Source of the DNA: Massilia horti
Lineage (GTDB): Bacteria; Pseudomonadota; Gammaproteobacteria; Burkholderiales; Burkholderiaceae_D
Direction: 5' to 3'
Length of the DNA stretch: 64,000 bases
NCBI RefSeq assembly: GCF_004614195.1
Contig: NZ_SPUM01000063.1
Span: 1-64,000 of the forward strand
Below the pieces are notes generated by a model. The model saw only the letters and a program-made list of their open reading frames with translations, did not search any database and was not told the origin of the DNA. The translations under genes and the position numbers were made by a program. Shown piece by piece: positions 37,533-46,586 of this stretch; the stretch's first letter is position 1; each line of letters starts with the position of its first letter.

Positions 37533-38687
37533 ATGACTTTTACGAACTCACACCGTGGCCTGCGGGCCGCCCTGGCCGCACTGGCCCTGGCCGCCGCCGC
37601 GCCCGCGGCCCTGGCCGAGATCGATTGCTGGATGGATGCCGAGCACCCGCAAACGGCCGACCAGCTGGCCGTGGGCGACGCCCGCGTGGCGCCCTTGCGC
37701 CAGACCCTGCACCAGATCAACGCCCTGCTGCATCGCCAGAGCGCACTGCATGAGCTTCCTCGCACCCGTCTGCGCAGCAGTTGGCAGATCGGTGGCCTGT
37801 GGAACATGCCGTCGCGCGGCGCGAACTTCCTGCTGCGCGATCACCGCGAACCCATGTGGCGCGGCACCTGTGACGTCATCAAGGGCGCCGACCGCTGGGA
37901 GCCTCGCGCCACCATCGTGGTGACGGTCAACTCGCCCAACACCTTCTTTGCCACGGCGGTACCCGAGTTCCGGGACGAGCAGCTCGAGGCCTACCGCGAG
38001 CTGCCGGCCACCGGCCGCCTCGGCGGGCACACGCTGTACGGCGGGCACATGCTGGTGTTCACGCCCGGAGGCCGCCTGCCCTGGGTGCCGGTGAGCACCG
38101 CCGAATACCTCGACTTCATGGAGCGCTCCCTGCAGCGGCAAGCAGTCGAGGCTGACGCCAACCGCCAGGCCGCGCGCCAGGCTGCCGCCCCTGAGGCGCA
38201 AGAGGCCATGATGCAGCGCGTGGCCGAGGGCCTGCGCAAGGTCGACCCGGCCAAGGCCGAGCAGATGATGGCCGAGATCCGCGCGCAGCAGGCAGGGGCG
38301 CGCGCGCACGCCGAAGCCGTCGAGGCACGGCGGCGCGCCAATCCAGCCATCGACAACGACCCCACGCGCACCATGCTCGCCAAATTACGCGCCTGGCGCG
38401 CCGCGCTATCCCCCGCGCAGCTGGCGCAGCAGGCGCGCCTTGGCCTGGACGGCCTGCAACCTCAGAACGGGCCCGCGGAAAACTACCCCTTGCTCGCCAA
38501 ACCCGATCCGGCCTTCCCTTGGGACCGCCAGCACCCGGCGCGCGCCCAGATGTTGATGGTGTCGGTACGCGGCGGCGATACCTTCGAAATGCCCATGCAG
38601 CGCGTGCTGCAAACACTCGACCTGGCAGGCCTGCAGGCGCTGGTGGCAACGCCGAACGGCGGGCGCGGTGAGGTGGCGGTGCGCTGA
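37533..38687 (+). CDS. Hypothetical exported protein
   Basis: A 384-aa protein; ATG at 37533 with a GAAGGA site, 11 bases after the lipoprotein gene, so they are probably co-transcribed. A signal peptide is clear (residues 1-28, ending PAALA). Two Cys in the mature part (EIDCWMD, RGTCDV) may pair. Residues about 200-265 form an Ala/Glu/Arg-rich helical, possibly coiled-coil stretch with AEQMMAEIRAQQAGARAHAE. I do not recognise the family. Confidence 0.65.
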   Translation: MTFTNSHRGLRAALAALALAAAAPAALAEIDCWMDAEHPQTADQLAVGDARVAPLRQTLHQINALLHRQSALHELPRTRLRSSWQIGGLWNMPSRGANFLLRDHREPMWRGTCDVIKGADRWEPRATIVVTVNSPNTFFATAVPEFRDEQLEAYRELPATGRLGGHTLYGGHMLVFTPGGRLPWVPVSTAEYLDFMERSLQRQAVEADANRQAARQAAAPEAQEAMMQRVAEGLRKVDPAKAEQMMAEIRAQQAGARAHAEAVEARRRANPAIDNDPTRTMLAKLRAWRAALSPAQLAQQARLGLDGLQPQNGPAENYPLLAKPDPAFPWDRQHPARAQMLMVSVRGGDTFEMPMQRVLQTLDLAGLQALVATPNGGRGEVAVR

Positions 38688-38724
38688 TTGCGCTCTCCAA
38701 TCGGCCGGCGTCACGAGGCTTCGC

Positions 38725-38770
38725 TTTACTTTCCTGAAGAGTTGCCATATTCTTAGGAAAACGTTTAACT
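38725..38770 (+). promoter_or_regulatory. Promoter with LacI-type operator before the PL5-like gene
   Basis: TTTACT (38725-38730), a 17-base spacer, TATTCT (38748-38753) and then GGAAAACGTTTAAC (38756-38769), a LacI-family-like palindrome with central CG. The same arrangement occurs at 52363-52406 before another gene of this locus. A second, weaker site GTTAAACGCTTC is at 38854-38865, close to the ribosome site. Confidence 0.6.
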
Positions 38771-38887
38771 ACAAATTTGCGGATGGGGGCACGCCTTCCC
38801 CACTCGGCCGAGTGGATCGCACAGTCGCCGACACGAATACCGCATGCCTTTTAGTTAAACGCTTCAAAAAAACTAAGGAGACATGTT

Positions 38888-40141
38888 TTGAACGAGGAAG
38901 CAAAAACGCTGGGCTCACTGTTACGTTCGGCCCTGCTCGCGGCCGGGCTCGGTATTTGCCTGTCAAGCCCTGTGCAGGCTGCATCGCCGTCCCAGTTTTA
39001 TACTTACGACCCGGCCGATTTGGCCTTGGCAAAACAAAAAGTCGCGGCGCACGACCCGCTCTACCAGCCGTCCTACGACAACCTGCTGAAGGAAGCCGAC
39101 GCGGCGCTCACTCACAAGCGCTACAGCGTGGTCGACAAGACCCTGGCGCCCGCCAGCGGCGACAAGCACGACTTCTTCAGCTTCGGCCCGTACTGGTGGC
39201 CCGACCCGGCCAAGAAGGACGGCCTGCCCTACATCCGCAAGGATGGCTTGCACAATCCCGCTTCCTCGACCAATGGCACGGACAGCACCCGCCTGGGCAA
39301 ATTCTCCAAGGACGTGACGGTTCTGGCGCTGGCCTGGTATTTCACCGGCCAGCAGAAATATGCTGACAAGGCAGGCGAACTGGCACGCGCCTGGTTCCTC
39401 ACGCCGGAAACCCGCATGAACCCGAACCTGGAATACGGCCAGGCGATTCCCGGCCGGGTGAATGGGCGCGGCATCGGCATTATCAGCAGCCGCAGCCTGA
39501 TCGATGTGATGGACAGCCTGTCGCTGATCCAGCCGACCAATGCCTTGAGCGATGCTGAGAACGACGCAGTGCGTGGGTGGTACCGCGAATACCTGAATTG
39601 GCTGCTCAATAGCCGCAATGGCTTCGAAGAGAGCAACGCGCACAACAACCACGGCACCTGGTATTCCGCGCAGGTGACCGCGTTCGCGCTGTACACGAAC
39701 CAGCCGGAGATCGCGAAACGCGAGCTGGAAATCACGAAAATCCGCCGGATCGCCGGGCAGATCGACCGCGAAGGCAAGTTGATTGCTGAACTGGAGCGCA
39801 CTCGCCCTTCCGGCTACATCAATTTCGCCCTCGAAGCGTTCGGCAACCTGGGCCGCTATGGCGAACTGGCCGGCGTGGGCGTCTGGGAACACGGCCAGGA
39901 CTCGCACAATATTGAGCAGGGCTACCGGTTCGTCGCGCGCTACGTGAACGGAGAAAAGTGGCCCTACCCGGAAATCGATCCCAAGGAAGGCACGGCGGAC
40001 GGCATCAACCTGCATACGATGCGCAACATGCTGACCGCCGCGCGCGCCTACAAGGGCGAACCGGTCTTCGCAGAGAAGGCGCGCTGGCTGCTTGAGCACT
40101 ATCCTGGCCAGCTCAGTGCGCTGATCACGCCGTTGAAGTAA
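38888..40141 (+). CDS. Alginate lyase family protein (PL5-like)
   Basis: A 417-aa secreted or periplasmic polyuronate lyase, starting with TTG supported by AAGGAG 7 bases upstream; no in-frame ATG is nearby. A signal peptide ends near SSPVQAA. Alginate_lyase (PF05426) landmarks are DKHDFFSFGPYWWPDP, PGRVNGRGIGIISSR and ESNAHNNHGTWY, where Asn254-His255 match the catalytic Asn/His of PL5 enzymes. A late Tyr-rich segment QDSHNIEQGYRF follows. Expected reaction: beta-elimination of mannuronate-rich alginate or a related polyuronate. It is preceded by the locus operator motif and followed by the LacI operon. Confidence 0.85.
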   Translation: MNEEAKTLGSLLRSALLAAGLGICLSSPVQAASPSQFYTYDPADLALAKQKVAAHDPLYQPSYDNLLKEADAALTHKRYSVVDKTLAPASGDKHDFFSFGPYWWPDPAKKDGLPYIRKDGLHNPASSTNGTDSTRLGKFSKDVTVLALAWYFTGQQKYADKAGELARAWFLTPETRMNPNLEYGQAIPGRVNGRGIGIISSRSLIDVMDSLSLIQPTNALSDAENDAVRGWYREYLNWLLNSRNGFEESNAHNNHGTWYSAQVTAFALYTNQPEIAKRELEITKIRRIAGQIDREGKLIAELERTRPSGYINFALEAFGNLGRYGELAGVGVWEHGQDSHNIEQGYRFVARYVNGEKWPYPEIDPKEGTADGINLHTMRNMLTAARAYKGEPVFAEKARWLLEHYPGQLSALITPLK

Positions 40142-40211
40142 GGCTGTCGGCCCTGGCGCAAGACCACGAATGAGGCGCCGGGGCTATCCAACGAGTTAGC
40201 AAACATTTTTG

Positions 40212-40239
40212 TTGACTTTTTGCAGCTTTGCTTTAAGCT
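40212..40239 (+). promoter_or_regulatory. Putative promoter of the LacI-headed operon
   Basis: TTGACT (40212-40217), 16-base spacer, TAAGCT (40234-40239), just upstream of the palindromic operator at 40255. This is the best sigma-70-like match in the 260-base gap. Confidence 0.4.
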
Positions 40240-40254
40240 CACTAAATCGTTGCA

Positions 40255-40268
40255 GTAAATCGATTTAC
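40255..40268. promoter_or_regulatory. Operator palindrome 1 of the LacI operon
   Basis: GTAAATCGATTTAC, a perfect 14-base palindrome with central CG, as expected for a LacI-family operator, downstream of the putative promoter. A weaker relative (CTAAATCGTTGCAG) overlaps it at 40242. Confidence 0.6.
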
Positions 40269-40365
40269 CTTTCCTCGTTTGCCGGGTCGCACTTCGGACA
40301 CGGGCAAAGAAGGTCGACAGTATTTCCGTATCAAAATTTTTTTAACGCTGCACTGCAACGTTACA

Positions 40366-40379
40366 GTAAATCGATACAC
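40366..40379. promoter_or_regulatory. Operator-like site 2 of the LacI operon
   Basis: GTAAATCGATACAC, matching site 1 at 11 of 14 positions, 111 bases downstream and 22 bases before the LacI start codon. Two sites at this spacing could allow looping by a tetramer or cooperative binding. Confidence 0.5.
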
Positions 40380-40401
40380 CGCTTGCTTGCATGAGAAAAC
40401 A

Positions 40402-41439
40402 ATGAGCGAACCAAAGATCAAGGACGTGGCCCGGCTGGCTGGCGTATCCCCGTCCAGCGTTTCGAATTTTCTCAACAGCCGCTTCCAGCAGATGCGCCCT
40501 GAGACCCAGCGCAACATCCAGGAGGCGATCAAGCAGCTCGGGTACCGGCCCAACAATGCCGCGCGCCAGCTCAAGACCGGGGTCGCCTCCATGGTCGGCC
40601 TGCTGGTGCCATCGCTGGCGAACCAGTTCTTCGGTGCGCTCGCCTGCGCGGTGGAAGCCGCCGCGGCCAAATACCATTGCCACGTGATGACCTTCAGCAC
40701 CTTCCGCAATCCAGCACGGGAACGGGCGGTGATGGCCGACCTGATGGCCCATGGCGTGAAAGGCATCATCACCGGTTCAGCATTGAACGACACCGAACAC
40801 TTGGCCGCGATGACGTCGCGCTGCCCCGTCGTCGCCTTCGACATCCGGCGCTCGGACGAGAGCCACGAGCGCATCATCACGATCTCGGTCGACAACGCCG
40901 CCGCCACGGCGATGGCGGTCGATCACCTGGCGTCGCTGGGTCATCGCTCGATCGCGCTGGTCACGCCCCCGCCGCAGACGCTGAACCGCCAGGACCGGAT
41001 CCGCGGATTCGAGCAGGCCGTCGCGCGCGCGGGCATCGCCGGCGAACTGGTGATCGTGGATTCCACCGACGCTCCCGCCGATCCACATGGCGATACCCAG
41101 TTGTTCGAAATGGGCTGCAGTGCCGCCGAACGCATCCTGGCAGCGCCCTCCAGACCAACGGCGGCGATCGCGATCAACGACATGATGGCGATCGGGATCG
41201 GGATCGGCCTGAAGAAACTGGGCCTGAAGATACCGGAAGATTTGTCGCTGATCGGGATCGACGACATCTTCTTCGCCGGCGCGCACGACCCACCCCTGAC
41301 AACCCTGCGCCAGCCAATCCAGGCGATGGCCGACGCCGCGGTCCAGCGCATCCTGGCACCGGCGTCGGCTCCGGCTGACGAACTGTTCGCGCCGGAACTG
41401 ATCGTGCGCTCGTCGACCGCGGCGCCACCGAAACAATAA
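40402..41439 (+). CDS. LacI-family regulator of the polyuronate locus
   Basis: A 345-aa repressor starting MSEPKIKDVARLAGVSPSSV with the standard LacI helix-turn-helix and hinge (GYRPNNAARQLKTG). The periplasmic-binding-protein-like ligand domain has VGLLVPSLANQFFGA, FDIRRSDES, AAMAVDHLASLGHRSIALV, TAAIAINDMMAIGIG and LIGIDDIFFAG. It is the first gene of a run that continues with 26 bases to the SDR gene, so it is probably autoregulated through the upstream palindromes. The likely inducer is a uronate or KDG-type metabolite. Confidence 0.92.
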   Translation: MSEPKIKDVARLAGVSPSSVSNFLNSRFQQMRPETQRNIQEAIKQLGYRPNNAARQLKTGVASMVGLLVPSLANQFFGALACAVEAAAAKYHCHVMTFSTFRNPARERAVMADLMAHGVKGIITGSALNDTEHLAAMTSRCPVVAFDIRRSDESHERIITISVDNAAATAMAVDHLASLGHRSIALVTPPPQTLNRQDRIRGFEQAVARAGIAGELVIVDSTDAPADPHGDTQLFEMGCSAAERILAAPSRPTAAIAINDMMAIGIGIGLKKLGLKIPEDLSLIGIDDIFFAGAHDPPLTTLRQPIQAMADAAVQRILAPASAPADELFAPELIVRSSTAAPPKQ

Positions 41440-41465
41440 ATCACCCACCAGAAAGAAAGCGACAC

Positions 41466-42221
41466 ATGGAATTAGTTGGAAAACGCGCCCTCGTCATGGG
41501 CGGAGCATCGGGCATCGGCAAGGCAACCTCGCTGGCCCTCGCAAATGCAGGCGCGGATGTCGTCCTGACCTACTTTAGCAGCAGCGATGAAGCGCAGGAC
41601 GTGGTTTCGCAGATCCGCGCCATGGGCCGGCGCGCGCACGCAATCAAGGCTGACGTGAGCGACAGCGACATCGCCGAAGCGGTGTTCGCCGAAGCGGAAA
41701 GCCAGATCGGCGAGATCGACACGCTGTTCGCCAATATCGGTGGCCTGATCCAGCGCTGCCGCGTGGTCGACATGCCGCTGTCGCTGTGGAATGAGGCCAT
41801 GAACCTCAACCTGACCAGCACCTTCCTGATCTGCCAGGCCGCGCTCAAGCGCATGGAAGCGCGCAAGAGCGGCGTGATCGTCACCATGTCCTCGCTGGCC
41901 GCGTTCGACGGCGGCGGGCCGGGTTCGGCGCACTATGCATCATCCAAGGCCGCCGTCGCCACGTTCACGCGCGCGCTCGCGAAGGAAGTGGGACCGCTGG
42001 GCATCCGCGTCAACGGGGTCGCCCCGGGCCTCATTGCCACGCGCTTCCACGATACCTTCAACACCCCGGCGAACCGCCAGGCGATCGCCGAGCGCACGCC
42101 TGCGCGCCGTGAAGGCCAGCCGGATGACGTCGCCGACGTCGTCGTCTTCCTCGCATCAAAGCGGGCCGCCTTCCTGGCCGGCGAAATCATTCAGGTCAAC
42201 GGTGGCCTCGGCCTCTACTGA
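41466..42221 (+). CDS. SDR oxidoreductase, likely DEH reductase
   Basis: A 251-aa classical short-chain dehydrogenase. The nucleotide loop is GGASGIG (12-18), with IKADVSD next. The catalytic set is Ser142/143, Tyr157 and Lys161 (HYASSK). The ending FLAGEIIQVNGG is typical. Between a lyase and KDG kinase in a uronate locus, the expected reaction is reduction of 4-deoxy-L-erythro-5-hexoseulose uronate (DEH) to 2-keto-3-deoxygluconate with NAD(P)H, as in Sphingomonas A1-R enzymes. The family is certain; the substrate is inferred from context. Confidence 0.88.
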   Translation: MELVGKRALVMGGASGIGKATSLALANAGADVVLTYFSSSDEAQDVVSQIRAMGRRAHAIKADVSDSDIAEAVFAEAESQIGEIDTLFANIGGLIQRCRVVDMPLSLWNEAMNLNLTSTFLICQAALKRMEARKSGVIVTMSSLAAFDGGGPGSAHYASSKAAVATFTRALAKEVGPLGIRVNGVAPGLIATRFHDTFNTPANRQAIAERTPARREGQPDDVADVVVFLASKRAAFLAGEIIQVNGGLGLY

Positions 42222-42237
42222 GAATTAGGAGAGCGTG

Positions 42238-44232
42238 ATGAAGCAAATCTTCGGCAGGCGACGTTTTCTCGGCGCCGCAGCCCTCTCCTTGCCCGTACTG
42301 GCCACGCGCCAGGCCTTGGCGCAGGATGCGCGCGAGTCACTGGGCACGATGATCGGCAAGGCTACCGGCGGAGCGCACCCGCTGGAGACAATCATGCAGG
42401 CGCATCCGGCGGCCTTGCGCCCCGAGCTGAACGGCGTGCACCCGCGCGTGTTCACCACCAAGGCCGGCCTGGAGCAACTGCGCCAGCGCGCCCGCAGCAG
42501 CCATCGCGCGATGTGGGCAAAAGCGCTGGACGGCCTGGTCGCCATGCGTGAAGACCCGCCACCGGCGCCGGCGCAGAAACGGCGCGCGCAAAACACGGTG
42601 GCGATCGGCATCGTGGGCGCCGCCCTGGCCTACCAGATCGAAGGCGACGCCCGCTACCTCGAGGCCGCCAAGCGCTACATGGACGCGGCGGTGAGCTACG
42701 ACGTTTGGGGCTACACCTACAGCAAGCCCAACATCGATCTGGCAGCCGGCCATCTGCTGTACGGGATGGGTACCGCCTACGACCTGCTGTACGACGTGCT
42801 CTCCGCTGAGGAGCGCACCCGTTACCGCGACAAGATCGTGCGCCAGGCGCGCCTGTTGTCGGCGCACTTCAAGCCGACTCCGGGCAAGTCTTATTCGTAC
42901 AGCCAGAACCATTGCTTCATCCCGATCGCCGGCCTGGCCATCGCTGCCTACGCGGTGTGGGACGAGGTGCCGGAAGCGGCGCAATGGGCGGCGCTGTCAC
43001 GCGCCATCTTCACCCGCGTGCTCGAAGTGGCGTCCTCGGACGGTTATTTCTACGAGGGTGTCGAGTACTGGGTGTTCTCGATGCCGTGGATTATCCACGC
43101 GCTCGACGCCTTCGCCCACGCAGCGGGCGACGACATGTACGACGAGCCGAGCCTGCGCAAAGCCCACCTCTACATCGCGCACTCGATCACGCCCAATGGG
43201 CAGGACGTGTTCGACTTCGGCGACGTGTTCGAAGGTCCGATCACGCGCTCGCGCATCGGCGAGGAGCCCGCGCGCACGCACCCGAACGGCAAGCTGCATT
43301 CGAACTACAACCTGCTGTACCGCCTGGCGGCGCGCTTCGGCAACCCGGAGGCGCAGGGCGTCGCAGCCTGGATGGCATCGCTGGGCCACGTGTGCCAGGA
43401 AGACTACTGGAGCCTGCAGTGGTTCGACGCGGCCCTGCCGGCCAAGCCGATGTCGGCCATCAAGCCGCACCATCACTTCGAGGAACTGGGCACCGTGTAC
43501 TGGCGCAGCGACTGGACCGCCAAAGCGACCGCATTCGCCTTCCGGGCCGGCCCGCCGGAGGGCCACCACGTCACCGCCCTTCGCGGGAAGCTGCCCGACT
43601 GGCATCTCGAGATGGGGCACTCGCACCCGGATGCCGGCAGCTTCATCCTGTACGGCGGCGGCAGTTACCTGACCGGCCCGATGGGGTATGCCGGCATCCC
43701 GAGCAGCAAGTTGAGTAATACCTTGCTGGTCGACGGCCAGGGCCAGGCCAATGAAGGCGGCGGCCACGACGCGTTCCGCGGCTACCCATATGAACGGCTG
43801 GACAAGATCCGGATCACCAGCGTGAAGCTGGGCCGCGACCATGCCGACATCGTCGCCGAACTCGCCGGCGCGTATCGTCCCGAACTGGGGATCGAGCGCC
43901 TCGAACGCCGCTTCAGCTATGCGAACAAAACCTGGACAACGACCGACCGCATGCACGCCAATAAGCCGGTGGTCCTGACCGCGCAAGTGCACGGCGACCA
44001 GGCGATCAACCAGGTGGGCGCGCAGCGCTTCGTCATCGCCGGCAAGCCGTCGTCGCTCAAGGTTGACGTGCGCACGCAGGGCGCGAAAGCGGTCATCGAG
44101 CCGGGCGTGGTAATCGCGGCCGGCCCGCCGGGCAAAGTCGACAGCGGCCCTCGGGAAGAACGCGGCATGGTGCTGCGCCTGTCGCTGCCCGCCAGCCAGG
44201 ACGCGACGCTGGTCACCAGCATGCGGTTCTAA
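42238..44232 (+). CDS. Tat-exported heparinase II/III-family (oligo-alginate) lyase
   Basis: A 664-aa protein. The ATG at 42238 has AGGAG 6 bases upstream. A twin-arginine leader (GRRRFLGAAALSLPVLA) predicts folded export. An (alpha/alpha) toroid domain includes AAGHLLYGMGTAYDLLYD and YSQNHCFIPIAGLAIAAYA. A beta-sandwich heparinase II/III-like domain follows, with HLEMGHSHPDAGSFILYGGG and FRGYPYERLDKI. This architecture occurs in PL15/PL17-type oligo-alginate lyases, which release monomeric unsaturated uronate (DEH). Exact PL family not assigned. 16 bases after the SDR gene. Confidence 0.82.
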   Translation: MKQIFGRRRFLGAAALSLPVLATRQALAQDARESLGTMIGKATGGAHPLETIMQAHPAALRPELNGVHPRVFTTKAGLEQLRQRARSSHRAMWAKALDGLVAMREDPPPAPAQKRRAQNTVAIGIVGAALAYQIEGDARYLEAAKRYMDAAVSYDVWGYTYSKPNIDLAAGHLLYGMGTAYDLLYDVLSAEERTRYRDKIVRQARLLSAHFKPTPGKSYSYSQNHCFIPIAGLAIAAYAVWDEVPEAAQWAALSRAIFTRVLEVASSDGYFYEGVEYWVFSMPWIIHALDAFAHAAGDDMYDEPSLRKAHLYIAHSITPNGQDVFDFGDVFEGPITRSRIGEEPARTHPNGKLHSNYNLLYRLAARFGNPEAQGVAAWMASLGHVCQEDYWSLQWFDAALPAKPMSAIKPHHHFEELGTVYWRSDWTAKATAFAFRAGPPEGHHVTALRGKLPDWHLEMGHSHPDAGSFILYGGGSYLTGPMGYAGIPSSKLSNTLLVDGQGQANEGGGHDAFRGYPYERLDKIRITSVKLGRDHADIVAELAGAYRPELGIERLERRFSYANKTWTTTDRMHANKPVVLTAQVHGDQAINQVGAQRFVIAGKPSSLKVDVRTQGAKAVIEPGVVIAAGPPGKVDSGPREERGMVLRLSLPASQDATLVTSMRF

Positions 44233-44244
44233 GGAGCGCCAGCC

Positions 44245-45210
44245 ATGGACAATCCGGACGTCATCACCTTCGGCGAAGCGATGGCCCTGCTGATCGCGCG
44301 CCAGAGCGGGCCATTGGCGCAGGTCGGCGAATTCGAGCGCGCCACCGCCGGCGCGGAACTGAATGTGTCGGTTGGGCTCAGCCGGCTGGGGTTGAAGGTC
44401 GCCTATATCAGCAGCCTGGGCGACGACAGCCTCGGGCACAACCTGCGCTCCTTCATGGCCTCGGAGGGGCTCGACCTGCGCCATGTCCGGATGGACGAGC
44501 GCTACCCCACCGGCTTCATGCTCAAGGCGAAGGTGGACGACGGCACGGATCCGGAGATCGAATACTTCCGGCGCGGATCGGCCGCCAGTCATATGGGGCC
44601 GTCCGACGTTCCGGAATTGCCCGTCGCGCAGGCGCGCCTGCTGCACCTCACGGGCATCACTCCGGCACTGTCGGCCAGCTGTCGCGAGCTCGCGTTCAAG
44701 CTCGCGGTGCAAGCCCGCATCGCCGGGCGCACAGTCAGCTTCGACCCCAACCTGCGGCCGCGCCTGTGGCGTTCGCAGGCGGAGATGATCGAGACCGTGA
44801 ATGCGCTGGCCGGCATGTCCGACCTGGTCATGCCTGGCCTGGCCGAGGGCCGGCTGCTGACCGGTTGCGAGCACGCAGCCGGCATCGCCGACTTCTACCT
44901 GGCCCGCGGCGCGCGCCAGGTCGTGGTCAAGCTGGGGCCGGAAGGCGCGTATTTCGCCAGTGCGGAAGGCAGTGGCACGGTGCCGGGCCTGCCGGTGGCG
45001 AACGTGGTCGACACCGTCGGCGCCGGCGACGGCTTCGCGGCCGGCGTCATCAGCGCGCTGCTCGAAGGCCTGCCCCTGCAGGCAGCGGCAGCGCGCGGCA
45101 ATACGATCGGTGCGCGCGTCCTGCAGTTCCGCGGCGATTGCGAAGGGCTGCCGAATCGCCAGCAACTGGCTGCGATGCAGGGCTCGGACGGGCCGCCCGG
45201 CATCAACTAA
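44245..45210 (+). CDS. kdgK: 2-Keto-3-deoxygluconate kinase (PfkB family)
   Basis: A 321-aa sugar kinase. It starts MDNPDVITFGEAMALL and has the N-terminal PfkB GGAELNVSVGLSRLG-type segment (here AGAELN). YISSLGDDSLG and FDPNLRPRLW follow, then the C-terminal signature DTVGAGDGFAAG with catalytic Asp262. It converts KDG to 2-keto-3-deoxy-6-phosphogluconate in the cytoplasm. 12 bases after the lyase gene, within the operon; consistent with DEH-to-KDG reduction upstream. Confidence 0.92.
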   Translation: MDNPDVITFGEAMALLIARQSGPLAQVGEFERATAGAELNVSVGLSRLGLKVAYISSLGDDSLGHNLRSFMASEGLDLRHVRMDERYPTGFMLKAKVDDGTDPEIEYFRRGSAASHMGPSDVPELPVAQARLLHLTGITPALSASCRELAFKLAVQARIAGRTVSFDPNLRPRLWRSQAEMIETVNALAGMSDLVMPGLAEGRLLTGCEHAAGIADFYLARGARQVVVKLGPEGAYFASAEGSGTVPGLPVANVVDTVGAGDGFAAGVISALLEGLPLQAAAARGNTIGARVLQFRGDCEGLPNRQQLAAMQGSDGPPGIN

Positions 45211-45266
45211 AACCGCGCTCGCCGTCATACCAGAACAAACACAAACAGAATATTGGAGACATCGGC

Positions 45267-46586
45267 ATGAGAACAATGAAGGGGCTGCGCTGGCTGGTCA
45301 TCGCGCTGGTGGCCGCCGCCACGATCATCAATTACATCGACCGCTCGGCACTGGCGGTCATGTGGCCGGGGATCGCGGACGAACTGGGCATGGACAAACG
45401 CGACTATGCCAACATCATCACCATCTTCCTGGTCGGCTACGCCATCGGGCAGTCGCTGTTCGGCAAGCTGTTCGACGCCCTCGGCACCCGGATCGGCTTC
45501 CTGCTGTCGATCGTCGTGTGGTCGGCCTCCATCGCCCTGCATTCCGCCGCGCGCTCGGCCATGTCGTTCGCGCTGTTCCGCGCGCTGCTGGGCGTGGGCG
45601 AGGCCGGCAACTGGCCGGGCGCGACGAAAGCCGTCGCGGAATGGTTCCCGGTGCGCGAGCGCGCCCTGGCGCAGGGCATCTTCGGCGCCGGCGCTTCGAT
45701 GGGGTCGATCGTCGCGCCGCCGCTGGTGGCCTTCCTGTATGCCTTTGTAGGCTGGAAGAGCACCTTCATCCTGATCGGCGCGCTGGGCCTCGTCTGGGTC
45801 GTGCCATGGCTGATCGTCTACCGGTCCGGACCGGACGCGCACCCCTGGATCAGCGCCGAGGAGCGCGCCTACATCCTGACCGGACAACGAGCCGCCGACG
45901 CAGCACAGGCGCAATACGTGCCGACGTGGTCGCAGTTGCTGCGCCATCGCCAGAGCTGGGGCGTGATCGCCGCGCGCTTTTTCATCGATCCGATCTGGTG
46001 GCTGTTCGTCGGCTGGCTACCGCTGTACCTGAACGAAAAATTCCACTTCGACGTGAAGCAGATCGGCATCTTCGCGTGGGTGCCGTATGTCGGCGCCGCC
46101 ATCGGCGCGCTCCTGGGCGGCTGGCTGTGCGGCCGGCTGCTGCAGCGCGGCTGGTCCGTCAACGCAGCGCGCAAGCTGGTGATCGGCCTGGGCCTCGTGG
46201 TGATGTTTGTCGCCTCGCTGTTCAGCGCAACGGCCGATACCCCGCTGCTGGCGGTCCTGTCGATCGGCGCCATCCTGTTCGGCTTCCAAGCGGCGATCAG
46301 CAACATCCAGACCCTGCCGAGCGATTTCTTCTCGGGGAAGACGGTCGGCTCGCTGGCCGGCATCAGCGGTACCTCGGCGGTGCTGGGCACGATCGTCTGC
46401 ATGCAGCTGGTGCCCGAACTGACCGCAGGCGGCAACTACACGCCGTTCTTCATCCTGGCCGCGGTGCTGGTGCCGCTGGTCTTTGTTTCGCTCTGGCTTG
46501 GCGGCCGCGTCGCCCCGGTCGAGCCGCGCGAGTCTGCCGATTCGGCGCACAACCCTCAACAGTCGACCATCAAGGAGTCTCAATGA
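45267..46586 (+). CDS. MFS transporter, ExuT-like (hexuronate/DEH uptake)
   Basis: A 439-aa major facilitator protein with 12 predicted helices; ATG 45267 has TTGGAG upstream. Features of the anion:cation symporter (ExuT/GudP) subgroup are [59 protein letters not shown] and SGTSAVLGTI. The operon context suggests import of DEH or other unsaturated uronate monomers from the periplasm. The stop overlaps the ATG of the PL7-like gene. Confidence 0.91.
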   Translation: MRTMKGLRWLVIALVAAATIINYIDRSALAVMWPGIADELGMDKRDYANIITIFLVGYAIGQSLFGKLFDALGTRIGFLLSIVVWSASIALHSAARSAMSFALFRALLGVGEAGNWPGATKAVAEWFPVRERALAQGIFGAGASMGSIVAPPLVAFLYAFVGWKSTFILIGALGLVWVVPWLIVYRSGPDAHPWISAEERAYILTGQRAADAAQAQYVPTWSQLLRHRQSWGVIAARFFIDPIWWLFVGWLPLYLNEKFHFDVKQIGIFAWVPYVGAAIGALLGGWLCGRLLQRGWSVNAARKLVIGLGLVVMFVASLFSATADTPLLAVLSIGAILFGFQAAISNIQTLPSDFFSGKTVGSLAGISGTSAVLGTIVCMQLVPELTAGGNYTPFFILAAVLVPLVFVSLWLGGRVAPVEPRESADSAHNPQQSTIKESQ

